Shown here in pieces: positions 9,305 through 19,730 of a stretch of DNA of 64,000 bases. The translations under genes and the position numbers were made by a program. This DNA is from Micromonospora echinospora. Lineage in GTDB: Bacteria; Actinomycetota; Actinomycetes; Mycobacteriales; Micromonosporaceae. The stretch spans positions 4,665,001 through 4,729,000 of the forward strand of contig NZ_LT607413.1 in the NCBI RefSeq assembly GCF_900091495.1. The letters are read 5' to 3'. The notes beneath the pieces were generated by a model, which had not been told where the DNA came from, searched no databases, and saw nothing but the letters and a program-made list of their open reading frames with translations. Each line of letters opens with the position of its first letter. The stretch's first letter is position 1.

Positions 9305-9568
9305 CGGTGGTGTCTCCTCGGGCCGGGGCCGCCGTGGGCGTCCAGGGCCGGTGGGGAGCACCGGTGGCCGCCTCGGGGGCGGCCAGGTGGGGAAGTTATC
9401 CGCGCTGGGGGACCGCCGGGTCGGCGGGCCACCAGGAGGTCAGGTGCGCGGTCACGTCCGTCAGCCTACGCGGTGGGCCGGGCGGTGGGGAAGGCGCCGG
9501 CAACCGGCCGGGACGGGGGTGTCCGGTCCGGGCTTCGGCGGGTGACGGGTTGGGTACGGTGACCGGCG

Positions 9569-10963
9569 ATGAACATTCTCGCTCTGGACCTGGGCACCTC
9601 GTCGGTGCGTGGGCTCGTGCTCGACGAGCGGACCGCCCCGCTGCCCGGCGCGCTGGCCCGACGCAAGATGCGGCTGGCGGTCGGCGACGACGGCGAGGGC
9701 ACGCTGGACGCCCCCGGCTACCTGGCCTGCCTGATCGAGTGCCTGGACGAGTTGCAGGCCGCCGGGCACCTGCGCGACGTCGGCCTGGTCGCGATCTCCG
9801 CGCAGTGGCACTCGGTGCTGCCGCTGGACGCCGCCGGTGAGCCGCTCGGGCCGGTGCTCACCTGGCTGGACACCCGCCCGGAGCCGCCCGGTGACCGGTC
9901 GGGGCCGGCCGACGCCGACGCCTTCCACCAGCGCACCGGCACCTGGTGGCACCGCTGCTACTGGACGGCCCGCCTGCCCTGGCTGCGGGCCCGGACGCCG
10001 GCGGCCCGGTTCGTCGGGCTGGCCGAGTACGTCCTCGGCGCGCTGCTCGGGGAGGTGCCGATGTCCGTGTCGCAGGCGTCCGGCACGGGCCTGCTCGACC
10101 TGTGTCGTCTCGTCTGGGACGCCGAGGCGTGCGAGCTGGCCGGCGTCCGGTCCGGGGAGCTGCCTGCGCTCGCCCCGGCCGGTTGGCGGGGGCGGCTGTT
10201 GCCGGAGTTCGCCCGGCGTTGGCCGGGGCTGGACGGGGCGGCGTGGAGCGCGCCGATCGGCGACGGCGCGGCGTCCAACGTCGGGTCCGGCTGTGTCGAC
10301 CCACGACGGGCCGCGGTCACGGTCGGGACGTCCGCGGCGGTGCGGCTGGTCCAGCGGGTCCCGGCGGGCGCGCCGCTGCCGCCCCTGCCGGAACGGCTGT
10401 GGCGGTACCGGGTCGACCACGACCATGTGGTGACTGGGGCCGCGTACTCCTCCGGTGGCAACCTGTTCGCCTGGGCGAACCGGGAGCTGCGCCTGCCGGA
10501 GGGCGCGGAGCTGGCCGCCGCGCTGGACCGGCTGCCGCCGGGCGGCGGCGTGCCGGCCGACCCCCGGTTCGGCGGTGACCGGCCGCCCGGCCTCGCCCCG
10601 GCCGGCACCGGGACGCTGCGCGGGCTGACCTTCTCCACCACGGCGGTGGAGATCCTGGCCGGACTGATGACCGGGGTCTGCGCCCAGGTCGCCCGGGACC
10701 TCGCCGAGATCGAGTCCACTGTGCCCGATCCGGTGGAGGTGGTGCTCGGTGGGGGAGCGGTGACCGCGTCGGCCTGGTGGCGGCGGGCCTTCGCCGCCGC
10801 GCTCGCCCCCCGTCCGGTGGGGCACCAACCGAACCCGGAGATCGGTGCGACGGGCGCTGCCCTGGTCGCCCTCGGCCGGTTGGCGGATCCGGCCGACCCG
10901 ACGGTCATCGGCCGGACGGATGATCGGCGGTCACCGGGGCCGGCAGGAGGATTACGTCCCTGA
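9569..10963 (+). CDS. FGGY-family carbohydrate kinase, gluconokinase-like
   Basis: 464 residues, slightly short for the FGGY family (about 490-520). The N-terminal ATP phosphate-1 motif is LALDLGTSSVRGLVLD; AISAQWHSVLPLD and LTWLDTRP are the FGGY_N substrate-side motifs. The C-terminal half carries GTSAAVRLV (phosphate-2) and VVLGGGAVTASAWWRRAFA, the adenosine-binding motif. It phosphorylates a sugar or sugar acid in the cytosol; the closest pattern I recognise is the actinobacterial gluconokinase group. It stands alone, divergent from the PhzE-like gene, with no transporter beside it. Confidence 0.75.
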   Translation: MNILALDLGTSSVRGLVLDERTAPLPGALARRKMRLAVGDDGEGTLDAPGYLACLIECLDELQAAGHLRDVGLVAISAQWHSVLPLDAAGEPLGPVLTWLDTRPEPPGDRSGPADADAFHQRTGTWWHRCYWTARLPWLRARTPAARFVGLAEYVLGALLGEVPMSVSQASGTGLLDLCRLVWDAEACELAGVRSGELPALAPAGWRGRLLPEFARRWPGLDGAAWSAPIGDGAASNVGSGCVDPRRAAVTVGTSAAVRLVQRVPAGAPLPPLPERLWRYRVDHDHVVTGAAYSSGGNLFAWANRELRLPEGAELAAALDRLPPGGGVPADPRFGGDRPPGLAPAGTGTLRGLTFSTTAVEILAGLMTGVCAQVARDLAEIESTVPDPVEVVLGGGAVTASAWWRRAFAAALAPRPVGHQPNPEIGATGAALVALGRLADPADPTVIGRTDDRRSPGPAGGLRP

Positions 10964-11062
10964 GTCTGTCGTACGGCTGGACCGTTGACAGTATGTTCTG
11001 GCCTGGTTGGATGAATTCCGCTCCCCGGCTCGCGGCGGACGCGAGGCACCTAGGAGGCGTGT

Positions 11063-13660
11063 GTGGGGACGGGTCCGCACCCGGTGGAGAGCACGGTGTC
11101 GAACCACCGCCGCCGCCGACTCGACGTCCGGGTGGTGCCGCACCGGCGTCGATCCCCGTTCCGCCTGCGGGACTGGCGGATGCGGACCAAGCTCGCCGCC
11201 GTGCTGCTCATCCCCTCGGTGGCGTTCCTCGTGCTGGCCGGGGTGCAGACCCGGGGCCTGGTCGGCCAGGCCGGGGTGCTCAACGGCTTCGCCGAGCAGG
11301 TGACCATCGGTCGGGAGATCACCGACATGACGCACCAGCTCCAGCAGGAACGGGACCGTACCGCCGGTGAGCTGGCGGGGATGCGGGTGACCGGGGCGGA
11401 GTCGGTGCGCAGCGACCCGGTGGCGACGCTGAAGCCGTTGCAGGCCGCGACGGACGCGTCGATGCAGCGGCTCCGGCGGGCCGCCGAACCGCTGGCGGAC
11501 TCCGACGCGGCGTGGCGGGTGACGTACTCGGAGGTTCTGGAGGCCTACGAACAGGTCGTCTACATCCGTTCGGCGATCGCCCCGGGCGTGCTCAGCAGCG
11601 AGACGATCCTGGGCAACTACCACCGGCTCATCGACGAGCTGCTCAACCTGCTGGCCGAGCCGTCACCGGGGCCGGACGCGCCCGCGCTCAGCGACGCGGT
11701 GCTGCGCTACGTGCAGCTGGCCCGGGTCAAGGAGCTCTCCTCCCGGATCCGGGCGCAGCTCTACGTCGCCGGTCGCGCCGGCCGCTACGGCGCGGAGGAC
11801 CAGGTCTTCCTGACCGACCTGCGGGCCCAGCAGCTCACCGCGCTGGGCGCTTTCCGGGTGGCGGCGACCGCCGACCAGATCCGCCGGTACGACGAGACCT
11901 CGCTGGACCCGGCGTTCGTGTCGGCGACGCGGCTGGAGGAGCAGAGCCTGCCGGTGGGCGGCGCCGACCCGGCCGTCCTGCCGGCGACCCAGTGGTGGGC
12001 GGCCAGCGAACAGCGCCACGAGCTGTTGCGGCAGGTCGAGGCGGGGGTGCTGGAGGACGCGGCGACCCAGGCCGACGAGGCGCGCGGCGCGCAGCTGCGG
12101 CACACCCTGCTGGTGCTCGGTGGGATCGCTGCGGTGCTGCTGGTGGCGTTGCTGATCTCGATGCTGATCGGCCGGTCGATCGCCCGGTCCATGCGGCTGC
12201 TGCGGGGGCAGGCGCTGCGGATCGCCCAGCTCGAACTTCCCGAGGCGCTGGAACGGCTGCGGGCGGTCAGCGGTGGGGTCCCCGAGATCGAGGTGGCCCC
12301 GGCGGTGGTCCGCTCGCTGGACGAGATCGGCGAGCTGGCCGAGGCGTTCGTCGCGGTGCACCGGAGCGCGGTCAGCGTCGCGATGGAGCAGGCGACGATG
12401 CGTCGCAACGTCAACGCCATGTTCGTCAACCTGGCCCGACGCAGCCAGGTCCTGGTCGAGCGGCAGTTGGAGCTGCTGGACGAGCTGGAACGGGAGGAGA
12501 GCGACCCGGACCAGTTGGACAACCTGTTCAAGCTGGACCATCTGGCCGCGCGGATGCGCCGTAACGACGAGAGCCTGCTGGTGCTCTCCGGTTCGGAGAC
12601 GCGTCGCCGGTGGAACTGGCCGGTCGGGCTGGGATCGGTGCTGCTCGCCGCCGGTGCCGAGATCGAGCAGTACCAGCGGGTGCGGCACGAGTCCGTGGCC
12701 GACCTGTACGTCGTCGGGCACGTGGTGGGGGAGCTGGTGCACCTGCTGGCCGAGCTGCTGGAGAACGCCACCGCGTTCTCCCGGCCGGACACCGTGGTGC
12801 AGGTGACCGTCCGCGCGGTGGCCGGCGGCGCGGTCGTCGAGATCGCCGACGAGGGGCTGGGCATGAGCCCGTCGGCGCTGGCGGAGACGAACCGGCTGCT
12901 GGCCAGTCCGCCGCCGGCCGACGTGGCGGCCTCCGAGCGGATGGGGCTGTTCGTGGTCGGGCACCTGGCGGCCCGGCACGACATCGATGTTCGGCTCTGC
13001 GAACGTCTGCCGGAGGGACTGGTCGCCCGGGTGATGCTCCCGGCGGTGTTGTTGGCGTCGGCTCCGGAGCGGGACGTGCACGCCACGGCGTCTCGACGGA
13101 TGCTGACCGCCGCGGTGGCCGGCGCGGTGGGCGCGGCCCCGGTGGCCCGACGGGCCGGTGCGAGCACGGGTACGGCCGGGCCGGGCCGGGGCGACGCTGG
13201 CCGGGTCGGGTTGCCGGTCGCCGGCCGGCGACCGGACCAGCCGGCCGGACCGCGACCGGTGCCGACGCGGGCCGAGGACGTCCTCGCCCCGCAGAACGGC
13301 TCGGCGGCGTCGCAGCCGAGCACCTGGTGGTCGCGGAAGGGGCCGCCGGCCACCACCTCGGAGGTGGGGACACCCGCGCCTCCGGCGACTCCGGTGACCG
13401 GCGGGGTCAACGCGCGCGGTCTACCGGTGCGGGTGCCGATGGCGCAACTCGCCGCGGTGACCCGACCGGCGCAGCCGGCCGCGCCGCCGCCGCGCCACGA
13501 CCCGGACCCGGAGGCGGTCGGCGGCATGCTGTCCCGGCTCTACAGCGGGGTGCGCCGGGCCGAGGCCGAGGACGACACCAGGGAGATCACCATGCCGGAC
13601 GACACACGGGAGATCCCGGTGCGCCCGGCCGGCGTACGCAGCGAAGGGGAGCAACATTGA
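11063..13660 (+). CDS. cvnA: CvnA-type sensor histidine kinase (nitrate-sensor-like domain, HAMP, ATPase)
   Basis: 865 residues. A membrane segment near 40-60 ([18 protein letters not shown]) is followed by an extracytoplasmic NIT-like sensor of about 270 residues, a second segment ([22 protein letters not shown]) and HAMP. The cytoplasmic part has [14 protein letters not shown], then a HATPase_c domain with N-box [25 protein letters not shown] and [14 protein letters not shown]. The last 200 residues are low-complexity Pro/Ala/Arg. This is the CvnA layout of actinobacterial conservons, membrane partners of small GTPase systems. GTG 11063 has AGGAGG 5 bases upstream. The stop overlaps the next ATG. 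Confidence 0.85.
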   Translation: MGTGPHPVESTVSNHRRRRLDVRVVPHRRRSPFRLRDWRMRTKLAAVLLIPSVAFLVLAGVQTRGLVGQAGVLNGFAEQVTIGREITDMTHQLQQERDRTAGELAGMRVTGAESVRSDPVATLKPLQAATDASMQRLRRAAEPLADSDAAWRVTYSEVLEAYEQVVYIRSAIAPGVLSSETILGNYHRLIDELLNLLAEPSPGPDAPALSDAVLRYVQLARVKELSSRIRAQLYVAGRAGRYGAEDQVFLTDLRAQQLTALGAFRVAATADQIRRYDETSLDPAFVSATRLEEQSLPVGGADPAVLPATQWWAASEQRHELLRQVEAGVLEDAATQADEARGAQLRHTLLVLGGIAAVLLVALLISMLIGRSIARSMRLLRGQALRIAQLELPEALERLRAVSGGVPEIEVAPAVVRSLDEIGELAEAFVAVHRSAVSVAMEQATMRRNVNAMFVNLARRSQVLVERQLELLDELEREESDPDQLDNLFKLDHLAARMRRNDESLLVLSGSETRRRWNWPVGLGSVLLAAGAEIEQYQRVRHESVADLYVVGHVVGELVHLLAELLENATAFSRPDTVVQVTVRAVAGGAVVEIADEGLGMSPSALAETNRLLASPPPADVAASERMGLFVVGHLAARHDIDVRLCERLPEGLVARVMLPAVLLASAPERDVHATASRRMLTAAVAGAVGAAPVARRAGASTGTAGPGRGDAGRVGLPVAGRRPDQPAGPRPVPTRAEDVLAPQNGSAASQPSTWWSRKGPPATTSEVGTPAPPATPVTGGVNARGLPVRVPMAQLAAVTRPAQPAAPPPRHDPDPEAVGGMLSRLYSGVRRAEAEDDTREITMPDDTREIPVRPAGVRSEGEQH

Positions 13661-14079
13661 TGACGCTGAGTCAAGAGGCACGTGATCTGAACTGGCTGGT
13701 CAGCGCGTTCACGGAGCGGGTGCCGGGTGTCGCGCACGCGATCGTGGTCTCGTCCGACGGGTTGCTGGTGGCGATCTCCGATCACCTGCCCCGGGACCAC
13801 GCCGACAAGCTGGCCGCGGTGACCTCCGGGCTGATGAGCATCGCGGCCGGGGCGGCCCAGATGTTCGACGGCGACATCGTCAAGCAGACGGTGGTGGAGA
13901 TGGGGCGGGGCTACTTCCTCGTCATGCAGATCCGCGACGGCTCGATCCTGGCCACCCTGGCGGCGGGGGACGCGGACATCGGCGTGGTGGGGTACGAGAT
14001 GGCCCGGCTGGCCAAGCAGACGGGGGAGATGCTGACACCGGCGCTGCGGGCGGAGTTGCAGCAGGCGCTGCCGCGCTGA
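13660..14079 (+). CDS. cvnB: Roadblock/LC7 domain protein CvnB
   Basis: 139 residues filling one Roadblock/LC7 fold ([28 protein letters not shown], then [19 protein letters not shown]). CvnB proteins are GTPase-regulating partners of CvnA and CvnD. ATG at 13660 shares one base with the cvnA stop codon (TGATG), so expression is coupled. The usual next genes, cvnC (DUF742) and cvnD (Ras-like GTPase), are missing: a convergent GH1 gene comes next. The pair is therefore a partial conservon that must use a GTPase encoded elsewhere, or act without one. Confidence 0.87.
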   Translation: MTLSQEARDLNWLVSAFTERVPGVAHAIVVSSDGLLVAISDHLPRDHADKLAAVTSGLMSIAAGAAQMFDGDIVKQTVVEMGRGYFLVMQIRDGSILATLAAGDADIGVVGYEMARLAKQTGEMLTPALRAELQQALPR

Positions 14080-14145
14080 CCGGGGCGGGCCGGCGTCGGT
14101 GGTCGTGCCGTACGCCGGCCCGGCGGCCGTGGGCGGGGTCGCCAC

Positions 14146-14179
14146 GACGGGCCCGTCGTCCTGTTCCGCCGGGCCCGTC
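14146..14179. terminator. Hairpin between cvnB and the beta-glucosidase gene
   Basis: Perfect 10-base arms GACGGGCCCG (14146-14155) and CGGGCCCGTC (14170-14179) with a 14-base loop lie between two convergent genes. No T-tract. Probable bidirectional terminator. Confidence 0.55.
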
Positions 14180-14193
14180 CCCACGGCACGCGT

Positions 14194-15708
14194 TCAGATC
14201 GCGTTGTCGGCGATCACCTGGCGGTACCAGTGGGCGCTGCGCTTGAGGACACGCCGCTGGGTGGGGTAGTCGACGTAGATCAGGCCCCAGCGCTGGGCGT
14301 AGCCCTGCTCCCACTCGAAGTTGTCCATCAGCGACCACACGTGGTAGCTCTCGAGCGGCACCCCGGCGGCGATGGCGCGGTGGACGGCGGCGAGATGATC
14401 GCGGAGGAACGAGACCCGGCCGGCGTCGTCGACGGTGTCGTCGGCGGTGAGGGCGTCGGGGGTGGGCAGGCCGTTCTCGGTGACGGTGATGGGCGCCGGG
14501 CCGTAGTCGCGGGTGACCCGGGTGAGGATGTCGTACATCCCGTCGGGGAAGATCTGCTGCCAGGCGGCCACCGAGGTGGGCCAGCGCCGTTCGGTGCCAC
14601 CGGTCGCGGTGACGTAGATCGGGGTGTAGTACTGGACAGCCAGCAGGTCCACCGGGCTGGCGATGGTCTCCAGGTCGCCGTCGCGGATGCCGCGGACCAG
14701 CCGGCTCTCCGGGCCGAGGTCGGCCAGGACGTCGGCCGGGTAGCTGCCGGTGAAGATCGGGTCGAGGTAGAGGCGGTTCTCGTACCCGTCGTAGAGGCGG
14801 GTCGCCGCGGCGGTGGCGGCGGAGTCGTCGGCCGGGTAGCACGGGTGCAGGTTGAGCGCGGGGCCGATCCGGCTGCCGCTGCCGGTGTCGCGCAGCTGCC
14901 GGACGGCGAGGCCGTGGGCGAGCTGGAGGTGGTGGGCGACCAGGTAGGCGGCGTCGCTGTCCTGCCGGCCGGGGGCGTGGTGACCGACGAGGTAGCCGTT
15001 CTGGACCACGGTCTTGGGCTCGTTGACGGTCAGCCAGGTGGGCACCCGGTCGCCGAGCGCGTCGAAGACGGTGCGCGCGTAGTCGGCGAAGCGGAGAGCG
15101 GTGTCCCGGTTCTCCCAGCCGCCGGTGTCCTGGAGGGCCTGTGGGAGGTCCCAGTGGTAGAGGGTGGCCATCGGGGTGATGCCGTGCTCGTGCAGGCCGT
15201 CCAGGAGGCGGCGGTAGAAGTCGAGACCACGCTGGTTGGGCGTTCCTGAGCCGTCGGGCTGGACACGCGGCCAGGCGATCGAGAAGCGGTAGCTGCGCAG
15301 CCCGAGGTCACGCATCAGGTCGAGGTCGGCGGGGTAGCGGTGGTAGTGGTCGGCGGCGACGTCGCCGGTGTCACCGCCGTGGGTGCGGCCGGGGGCACGG
15401 CTGAAGGTGTCCCAGATCGATTCGCCCCGGCCGTCGTCCTTGGCCGCGCCCTCGATCTGGTAGGCCGAGGTCGCCGCGCCCCAGCCGAAGTCCGGTGGGA
15501 ACTCCAGGCCGAGCCGGGCGTCGGCGGCGGTGTGCGGGACCGGGCGGGCGCCGGCGGTCGTGGCGGTGCCCGGGGCGGCATCCGGGAGAGGGGCGTCCCC
15601 GGCGGGATCGGTGGCCGCCGGGGTGACCGGGGTGGCGGTCAGCTCGGCTCCGACGGCGGCGCCGGTGGGGGCGGCGCCCTGTGACGGGCGCTGCGTGACT
15701 ATCGACAT
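14194..15708 (-). CDS. GH1 beta-glucosidase (cellobiase), probably CebR-controlled
   Basis: 504 residues with a 65-residue polar Ala/Pro/Thr-rich N-terminal extension and then a full GH1 barrel. The acid/base glutamate is in LTVNEPKT and the nucleophile in ITVTENGLP; FGWGAATSAYQIEGA and SLMDNFEWEQGYAQRWG are diagnostic. There is no signal peptide, so it acts in the cytosol on imported cellobiose or cello-oligosaccharides. ATG 15708 has GAGGAGAAC upstream and starts the MSIVTQRPSQG extension; longer open frame upstream is not used. A CebR-type operator lies 43 bases before the start, which couples it to the GH48 cellulase gene across the intergenic region. Confidence 0.9.
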   Translation of the reverse strand: MSIVTQRPSQGAAPTGAAVGAELTATPVTPAATDPAGDAPLPDAAPGTATTAGARPVPHTAADARLGLEFPPDFGWGAATSAYQIEGAAKDDGRGESIWDTFSRAPGRTHGGDTGDVAADHYHRYPADLDLMRDLGLRSYRFSIAWPRVQPDGSGTPNQRGLDFYRRLLDGLHEHGITPMATLYHWDLPQALQDTGGWENRDTALRFADYARTVFDALGDRVPTWLTVNEPKTVVQNGYLVGHHAPGRQDSDAAYLVAHHLQLAHGLAVRQLRDTGSGSRIGPALNLHPCYPADDSAATAAATRLYDGYENRLYLDPIFTGSYPADVLADLGPESRLVRGIRDGDLETIASPVDLLAVQYYTPIYVTATGGTERRWPTSVAAWQQIFPDGMYDILTRVTRDYGPAPITVTENGLPTPDALTADDTVDDAGRVSFLRDHLAAVHRAIAAGVPLESYHVWSLMDNFEWEQGYAQRWGLIYVDYPTQRRVLKRSAHWYRQVIADNAI

Positions 15709-15750
15709 AGGACGTTCTCCTCGTGGATGCGGGCCCCGCCACCGAGCGGC

Positions 15751-15764
15751 CGGGAGCGCTCCCA
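15751..15764 (-). promoter_or_regulatory. CebR-type operator 1, before the GH1 gene
   Basis: CGGGAGCGCTCCCA matches the known actinobacterial CebR operator TGGGAGCGCTCCCA at 13 of 14 positions. It lies 43-56 bases upstream of the beta-glucosidase start, where a bound repressor would block transcription until cellobiose or cellotriose releases it. Promoter hexamers were not clear. Confidence 0.8.
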
Positions 15765-15961
15765 GCATAGGGCAGGGTGAGTCGGCCGCGCTGCGGTCCG
15801 GGGACTCCGGCGCTGGTCGCGGCAGGCGGGGGCGGGGCGGGATCGCGGCGTCGCCGGGCCGTGCGGGACGGATCCGGGCGCCGACAGCGAACGAGGCCGT
15901 CCGGGCGGCGCAAGCGCCAGTCCCGTCGGCCTCTTTTCCCTCAGTGGGTGGGGGTCTAGTG

Positions 15962-15995
15962 TGTGGGGACGGGGAGGGCAACCCCCGTCCCCACA
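15962..15995. other. Perfect 13-bp inverted repeat inside the cellulose intergenic region
   Basis: TGTGGGGACGGGG (15962-15974) and its exact complement (15983-15995) surround an 8-base loop. It lies about 250 bases upstream of the GH1 start and 620 upstream of the GH48 start, where no terminator is expected from annotated genes. It could insulate the divergent promoters or end an unrecognised transcript. Confidence 0.5.
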
Positions 15996-16206
15996 TCTGG
16001 TGCATGTGCGCGTACGAGCGGAATGGGCGTCCTGTCGTACGCGCCGCGCGGGAGCCGGGCCACGCGAGTGGCTCTGGTTCCACCTCCCTTCGCAGTGGAT
16101 GGGATCCGGCTGGCGGCGGAGTCCGGGCTGGCCCGCCGTCAGCCCTTCCGGGCTGGCACCGGTCCGTTCCCGGGAGAACGGTCCGGAGTGGACGAGTAGT
16201 GCGTGA

Positions 16207-16240
16207 GCATCATCGATGGAAGCGCTCCCATCGATGATGC
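16207..16240 (+). promoter_or_regulatory. CebR-type operator 2 within a 34-bp palindrome
   Basis: The core TGGAAGCGCTCCCA (16217-16230) matches the CebR consensus except for one base. It is centred in a much longer palindrome: arms of 13 bases at 16207-16219 and 16228-16240 are exact complements, and only the pair 16220/16227 is unmatched. It lies in the 906-base gap between the GH1 gene and the GH48 gene and could serve either. Confidence 0.75.
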
Positions 16241-16359
16241 TGCCGACTGTAACGCCCGTCACCGGTTTGTGAAAGACCCAAAATGAGATCGAAACATTTT
16301 GGGTCGTCTACCTGCGGCGATGCGCGCCGGCCATCGGGCGTTCACTCCCGGTCTTGTTA

Positions 16360-16373
16360 CGGGAGCGCTCCCA
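16360..16373 (+). promoter_or_regulatory. CebR-type operator 3, before the GH48 cellulase gene
   Basis: CGGGAGCGCTCCCA, the same 14-mer as at 15751, lies 241 bases upstream of the GH48 start, implying a leader of 200 or more bases if it overlaps the promoter. It is preceded by the stretch 16260-16310, which is richer in A/T than the surroundings. The rest of 15709-16614 shows no supportable gene; open frames there are shadows. Confidence 0.75.
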
Positions 16374-16614
16374 TGCCAGACTGCGACTACCGCGGAGCCA
16401 GAACGCGCGAGTGCGGGTCGCCGAGGGCAGCCGGTCTTCTCGACCGGACGGCATCCCGACGGGCACGTCGAGCGAGCAGTTCGCCGTCCCCGCAGCCCGG
16501 TCCGGGCGGGCCGACCCCCATCACCGCGCCTCCCACCCCCCGCGCACCTGTCGCGTGGAGGCGCCCGCCGTGGGCCCCACCAGCCCCGGCCTGGTCCGAG
16601 GAGACATCGCGCAC

Positions 16615-19515
16615 ATGAGACAACTGGCCAGACGTCGCCGCACGGCGATGCTCGCCGCCACCACGCTGGCCATCGGCGGGGTCGCCCTGCCGGCCGGCGT
16701 CGCGCAGGCCGCACCGGCCTGCGACGTGGTCTACGCGACCAGCGACTGGAACAACGGCTTCACCGCGAACGTCACCCTCAAGAACCTCGGTGACCCGATC
16801 AACGGCTGGACGCTGAAGTTCACCTTCCCCTCCGGCCAGCGGCTCCTCCAGGGCTGGTCGGCCCGGTGGAGCCAGTCCGGCAACGAGGTGACCGCCACCA
16901 ACGAGTCGTACAACGGCAGCATCCCGACCGGCGGATCCACCAGCATCGGCTTCAACGGCAGCCACACCGGGACCAACACGAAGCCCACCTCGTTCTCGAT
17001 CAACGGGGTGACCTGTGGCGGCGCCACGCAGCAGCCGCCGACGGTGGCGCTGTCCGTGCCGTCCGGCCCGTTCGAGGCCCCGGCCGACGTGCCGTTGACC
17101 GCGACCGCCAGCGACCCGGACGGCACCGTCAGCAAGGTCGAGTTCTACCGCAACGGCCTGCTGGTCAACACCGACACCACCGCCCCGTACGGCTACACGC
17201 TGGAGGACCTCCCGGCGGGCAGCTACACCGTCCAGGCCAAGGCGTACGACAACGCCAACCTGACCGCGACCGCCGAGAAGGCGTTCACGGTCTCCCCGGG
17301 CAGCGGCCCGATCCTGGTGGCCACCCCGTCGTCGGTGAGTGTGAACGAGGGCGGCAGCTCCACGGTCAACCTCAAGCTCAGCGGCCTGCCGTCGGCGAAC
17401 GTGCCGGTGACCCTCACCCGCACCGGGGACACCGACGTCACCGTCGCCCCGACCTCGGTGACGCTGACCCCGAGCAACTGGAACACCGGCGTCAACGTCG
17501 CGGTCAGCGCGGCCGAGGACTCCGACACCGCCGGGGGCACCGCCACCATCACCGCCTCGGCGACCGGCTACGCCCCGCTGGCGATCACCGCGACCGAGAT
17601 CGACAACGACACCCCGGGCGGCGACAACACCTGGGTGGCGCGGTTCCTGGAGCAGTACGGCAAGATCAAGAACTCGGGGTACTTCAGCCCCGAGGGCGTG
17701 CCGTACCACTCCATCGAGACGCTGATCGTCGAGGCGCCCGACCACGGGCACGAGACCACCAGCGAGGCGTTCAGCTTCTGGCTCTGGCTGGAGGCGAACT
17801 ACGGCCGGGTCACCCAGAACTGGGCCCCGTTCAACAACGCCTGGACGGTGATGGAGAAGTACATCATCCCGTCGCACGCCGACCAGCCCACCGCCGGCTC
17901 GCCCGGCACGGCCCAGTACGCCGCCGAGCACGACCTGCCCAGCCAGTACCCGTCGGCGCTGGAGCCGAACATCCCGGTCGGCCAGGACCCGCTGCGCGGC
18001 GAGCTCCAGTCCACCTACGGCACCGGTGACATCTACGGCATGCACTGGCTGCTCGACGTGGACAACGTCTACGGCTACGGCCGGTGCGGCGACGGCACCA
18101 CCAAGCCGGCGTACATCAACACCTTCCAGCGCGGCACCCAGGAGTCGGTCTGGGAGACCGTCCCGCAGCCGTCCTGCGACACCTTCAAGCACGGCGGCCA
18201 GTACGGCTACCTGGACCTGTTCGTCAAGGAGCAGAACGCCCCGGCCAAGCAGTGGAAGTACACCAACGCGCCGGACGCCGACGCCCGCGCCGTGCAGGCC
18301 GCGTACTGGGCCCTGACCTGGGCCAAGGAGCAGGGCAAGGCGGCCGACGTGGCGGCGACCGTGGCCAAGGCCGCCAAGATGGGCGACTACCTGCGGTACG
18401 CCATGTTCGACAAGTACTTCAAGAAGATCGGCAACTGCGTCGGGGCCTCCACCTGCCCGGCCGGTTCCGGTAAGGACTCCGCGCACTACCTGATGTCCTG
18501 GTACTACGCCTGGGGCGGTGCGTACGAGGCCAACCAGAACTGGTCGTGGCGGATCGGCTCCAGCCACAACCACTTCGGCTACCAGAACCCGTTCGCGGCC
18601 TGGGCGCTGACCAACGTCAACGAGCTGAAGCCGAAGTCCCCGACCGCGAACGCGGACTGGGAGAAGAGCTTCGAGCGGCAGCTGGAGTTCTACACCTGGC
18701 TCCAGTCCGCCGAGGGCGGCATCGCTGGTGGCGCGACCAACAGCTGGGGCGGCCACTACGGCACCCCGCCGGCCGGCACCGCCACCTTCTACGGCATGTA
18801 CTACGACGTCGACCCGGTCTACAACGACCCGCCGTCGAACCAGTGGTTCGGCATGCAGGCCTGGTCGATGCAGCGCATCGCCGAGCTGTACCTGGTCACC
18901 GGCAACACCAAGGCCAAGGCGCTGCTCGACAAGTGGGTGCCGTGGGCGATCGCCAACACCACCGTCGGCGCCAACTGGTCGATCCCGTCCGACATGAAGT
19001 GGACCGGGCAGCCGACCAACTGGAACCCGACCAACCCGCAGCCGAACACCAACCTGCACGTCGAGGTCACCGTGAAGGGTCAGGACGTCGGCGTCGCCGC
19101 CGCGTACGCCCGCACGCTGATCGCGTACGCGGCCAAGTCGGGCAACGTGGCGGCCAAGAACACCGCCAAGGGCCTGCTGGACGCGCTGCATGGAGCCAGC
19201 GACGCCAAGGGTGTCTCGATGCCGGAGAAGCGCGGCGACTACCGGCGCTTCGACGACGTCTACGACGCCAGCACCGGCCAGGGCCTCTACATCCCGCAGG
19301 GGTGGACCGGCAAGATGGCCAACGGCGACGTGATCGCCCCGGGCAAGAGCTTCGTCGACATCCGGTCCTTCTACAAGAACGACCCCGACTGGCCCAAGGT
19401 CGAGGCGTACCTCAAGGGTGGCCCGGAGCCCACGTTCAACTACCACCGGTTCTGGGCGCAGGCCGACGTGGCCATGGCGTACGCCGACTACGGCCACCTG
19501 TTCCCGAACGGCTGA
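16615..19515 (+). CDS. Secreted GH48 cellobiohydrolase with N-terminal CBM2
   Basis: 966 residues. Signal peptide 1-33 (AVAQAA-like cleavage after GVAQAA), CBM2 at about 35-136 with its disulfide cysteines (PACDVVY and NGVTCGG) and surface tryptophans, an Ig-like domain at about 140-235 ([16 protein letters not shown]), a second beta-sandwich at about 240-335 ([14 protein letters not shown]), and a GH48 catalytic domain to the end. The catalytic acid is the glutamate in [17 protein letters not shown]48 enzymes release cellobiose processively from chain reducing ends, the key exocellulase of actinobacterial secretomes. ATG 16615 has GAGGAGA 11 bases upstream. CebR-type operators upstream and the GH1 gene opposite complete a cellulose-to-glucose pair. 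Confidence 0.93.
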   Translation: MRQLARRRRTAMLAATTLAIGGVALPAGVAQAAPACDVVYATSDWNNGFTANVTLKNLGDPINGWTLKFTFPSGQRLLQGWSARWSQSGNEVTATNESYNGSIPTGGSTSIGFNGSHTGTNTKPTSFSINGVTCGGATQQPPTVALSVPSGPFEAPADVPLTATASDPDGTVSKVEFYRNGLLVNTDTTAPYGYTLEDLPAGSYTVQAKAYDNANLTATAEKAFTVSPGSGPILVATPSSVSVNEGGSSTVNLKLSGLPSANVPVTLTRTGDTDVTVAPTSVTLTPSNWNTGVNVAVSAAEDSDTAGGTATITASATGYAPLAITATEIDNDTPGGDNTWVARFLEQYGKIKNSGYFSPEGVPYHSIETLIVEAPDHGHETTSEAFSFWLWLEANYGRVTQNWAPFNNAWTVMEKYIIPSHADQPTAGSPGTAQYAAEHDLPSQYPSALEPNIPVGQDPLRGELQSTYGTGDIYGMHWLLDVDNVYGYGRCGDGTTKPAYINTFQRGTQESVWETVPQPSCDTFKHGGQYGYLDLFVKEQNAPAKQWKYTNAPDADARAVQAAYWALTWAKEQGKAADVAATVAKAAKMGDYLRYAMFDKYFKKIGNCVGASTCPAGSGKDSAHYLMSWYYAWGGAYEANQNWSWRIGSSHNHFGYQNPFAAWALTNVNELKPKSPTANADWEKSFERQLEFYTWLQSAEGGIAGGATNSWGGHYGTPPAGTATFYGMYYDVDPVYNDPPSNQWFGMQAWSMQRIAELYLVTGNTKAKALLDKWVPWAIANTTVGANWSIPSDMKWTGQPTNWNPTNPQPNTNLHVEVTVKGQDVGVAAAYARTLIAYAAKSGNVAAKNTAKGLLDALHGASDAKGVSMPEKRGDYRRFDDVYDASTGQGLYIPQGWTGKMANGDVIAPGKSFVDIRSFYKNDPDWPKVEAYLKGGPEPTFNYHRFWAQADVAMAYADYGHLFPNG

Positions 19516-19522
19516 TCCACCG

Positions 19523-19556
19523 CACCCGGGCGGGCGTCGAGGCGTCCGCCCGGGTG
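19523..19556 (+). terminator. Hairpin terminator after the GH48 gene
   Basis: Arms CACCCGGGCGG (19523-19533) and CCGCCCGGGTG (19546-19556) pair perfectly around a 12-base loop, seven bases after the GH48 stop. No T-run. Confidence 0.65.
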
Positions 19557-19730
19557 ACCGGCCCTCCCGGGTGGACGGTGTCCACCCGGAATCCGGACCG
19601 GGCCGACGAGGGGATCAGCGGCTCGGTCCACGCAGGACGCCCGACACCCACTCCTCGGGCGGTGGTGGGCCGGCCGGTCGGCACGGTGCCGGCCCACCAC
19701 ACCCGCCCCGAGGTGTCGCCGTCCTAGATT

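Noticed and set aside
7409..10963. Phenazine biosynthesis cluster around the PhzE-like gene
   Set aside because: Neighbours are WrbA and an FGGY kinase; no other phz genes are present.
15530..16237. Open frames across the GH1-GH48 intergenic region
   Set aside because: No domain, start signal or codon bias; the region is better explained by operators.
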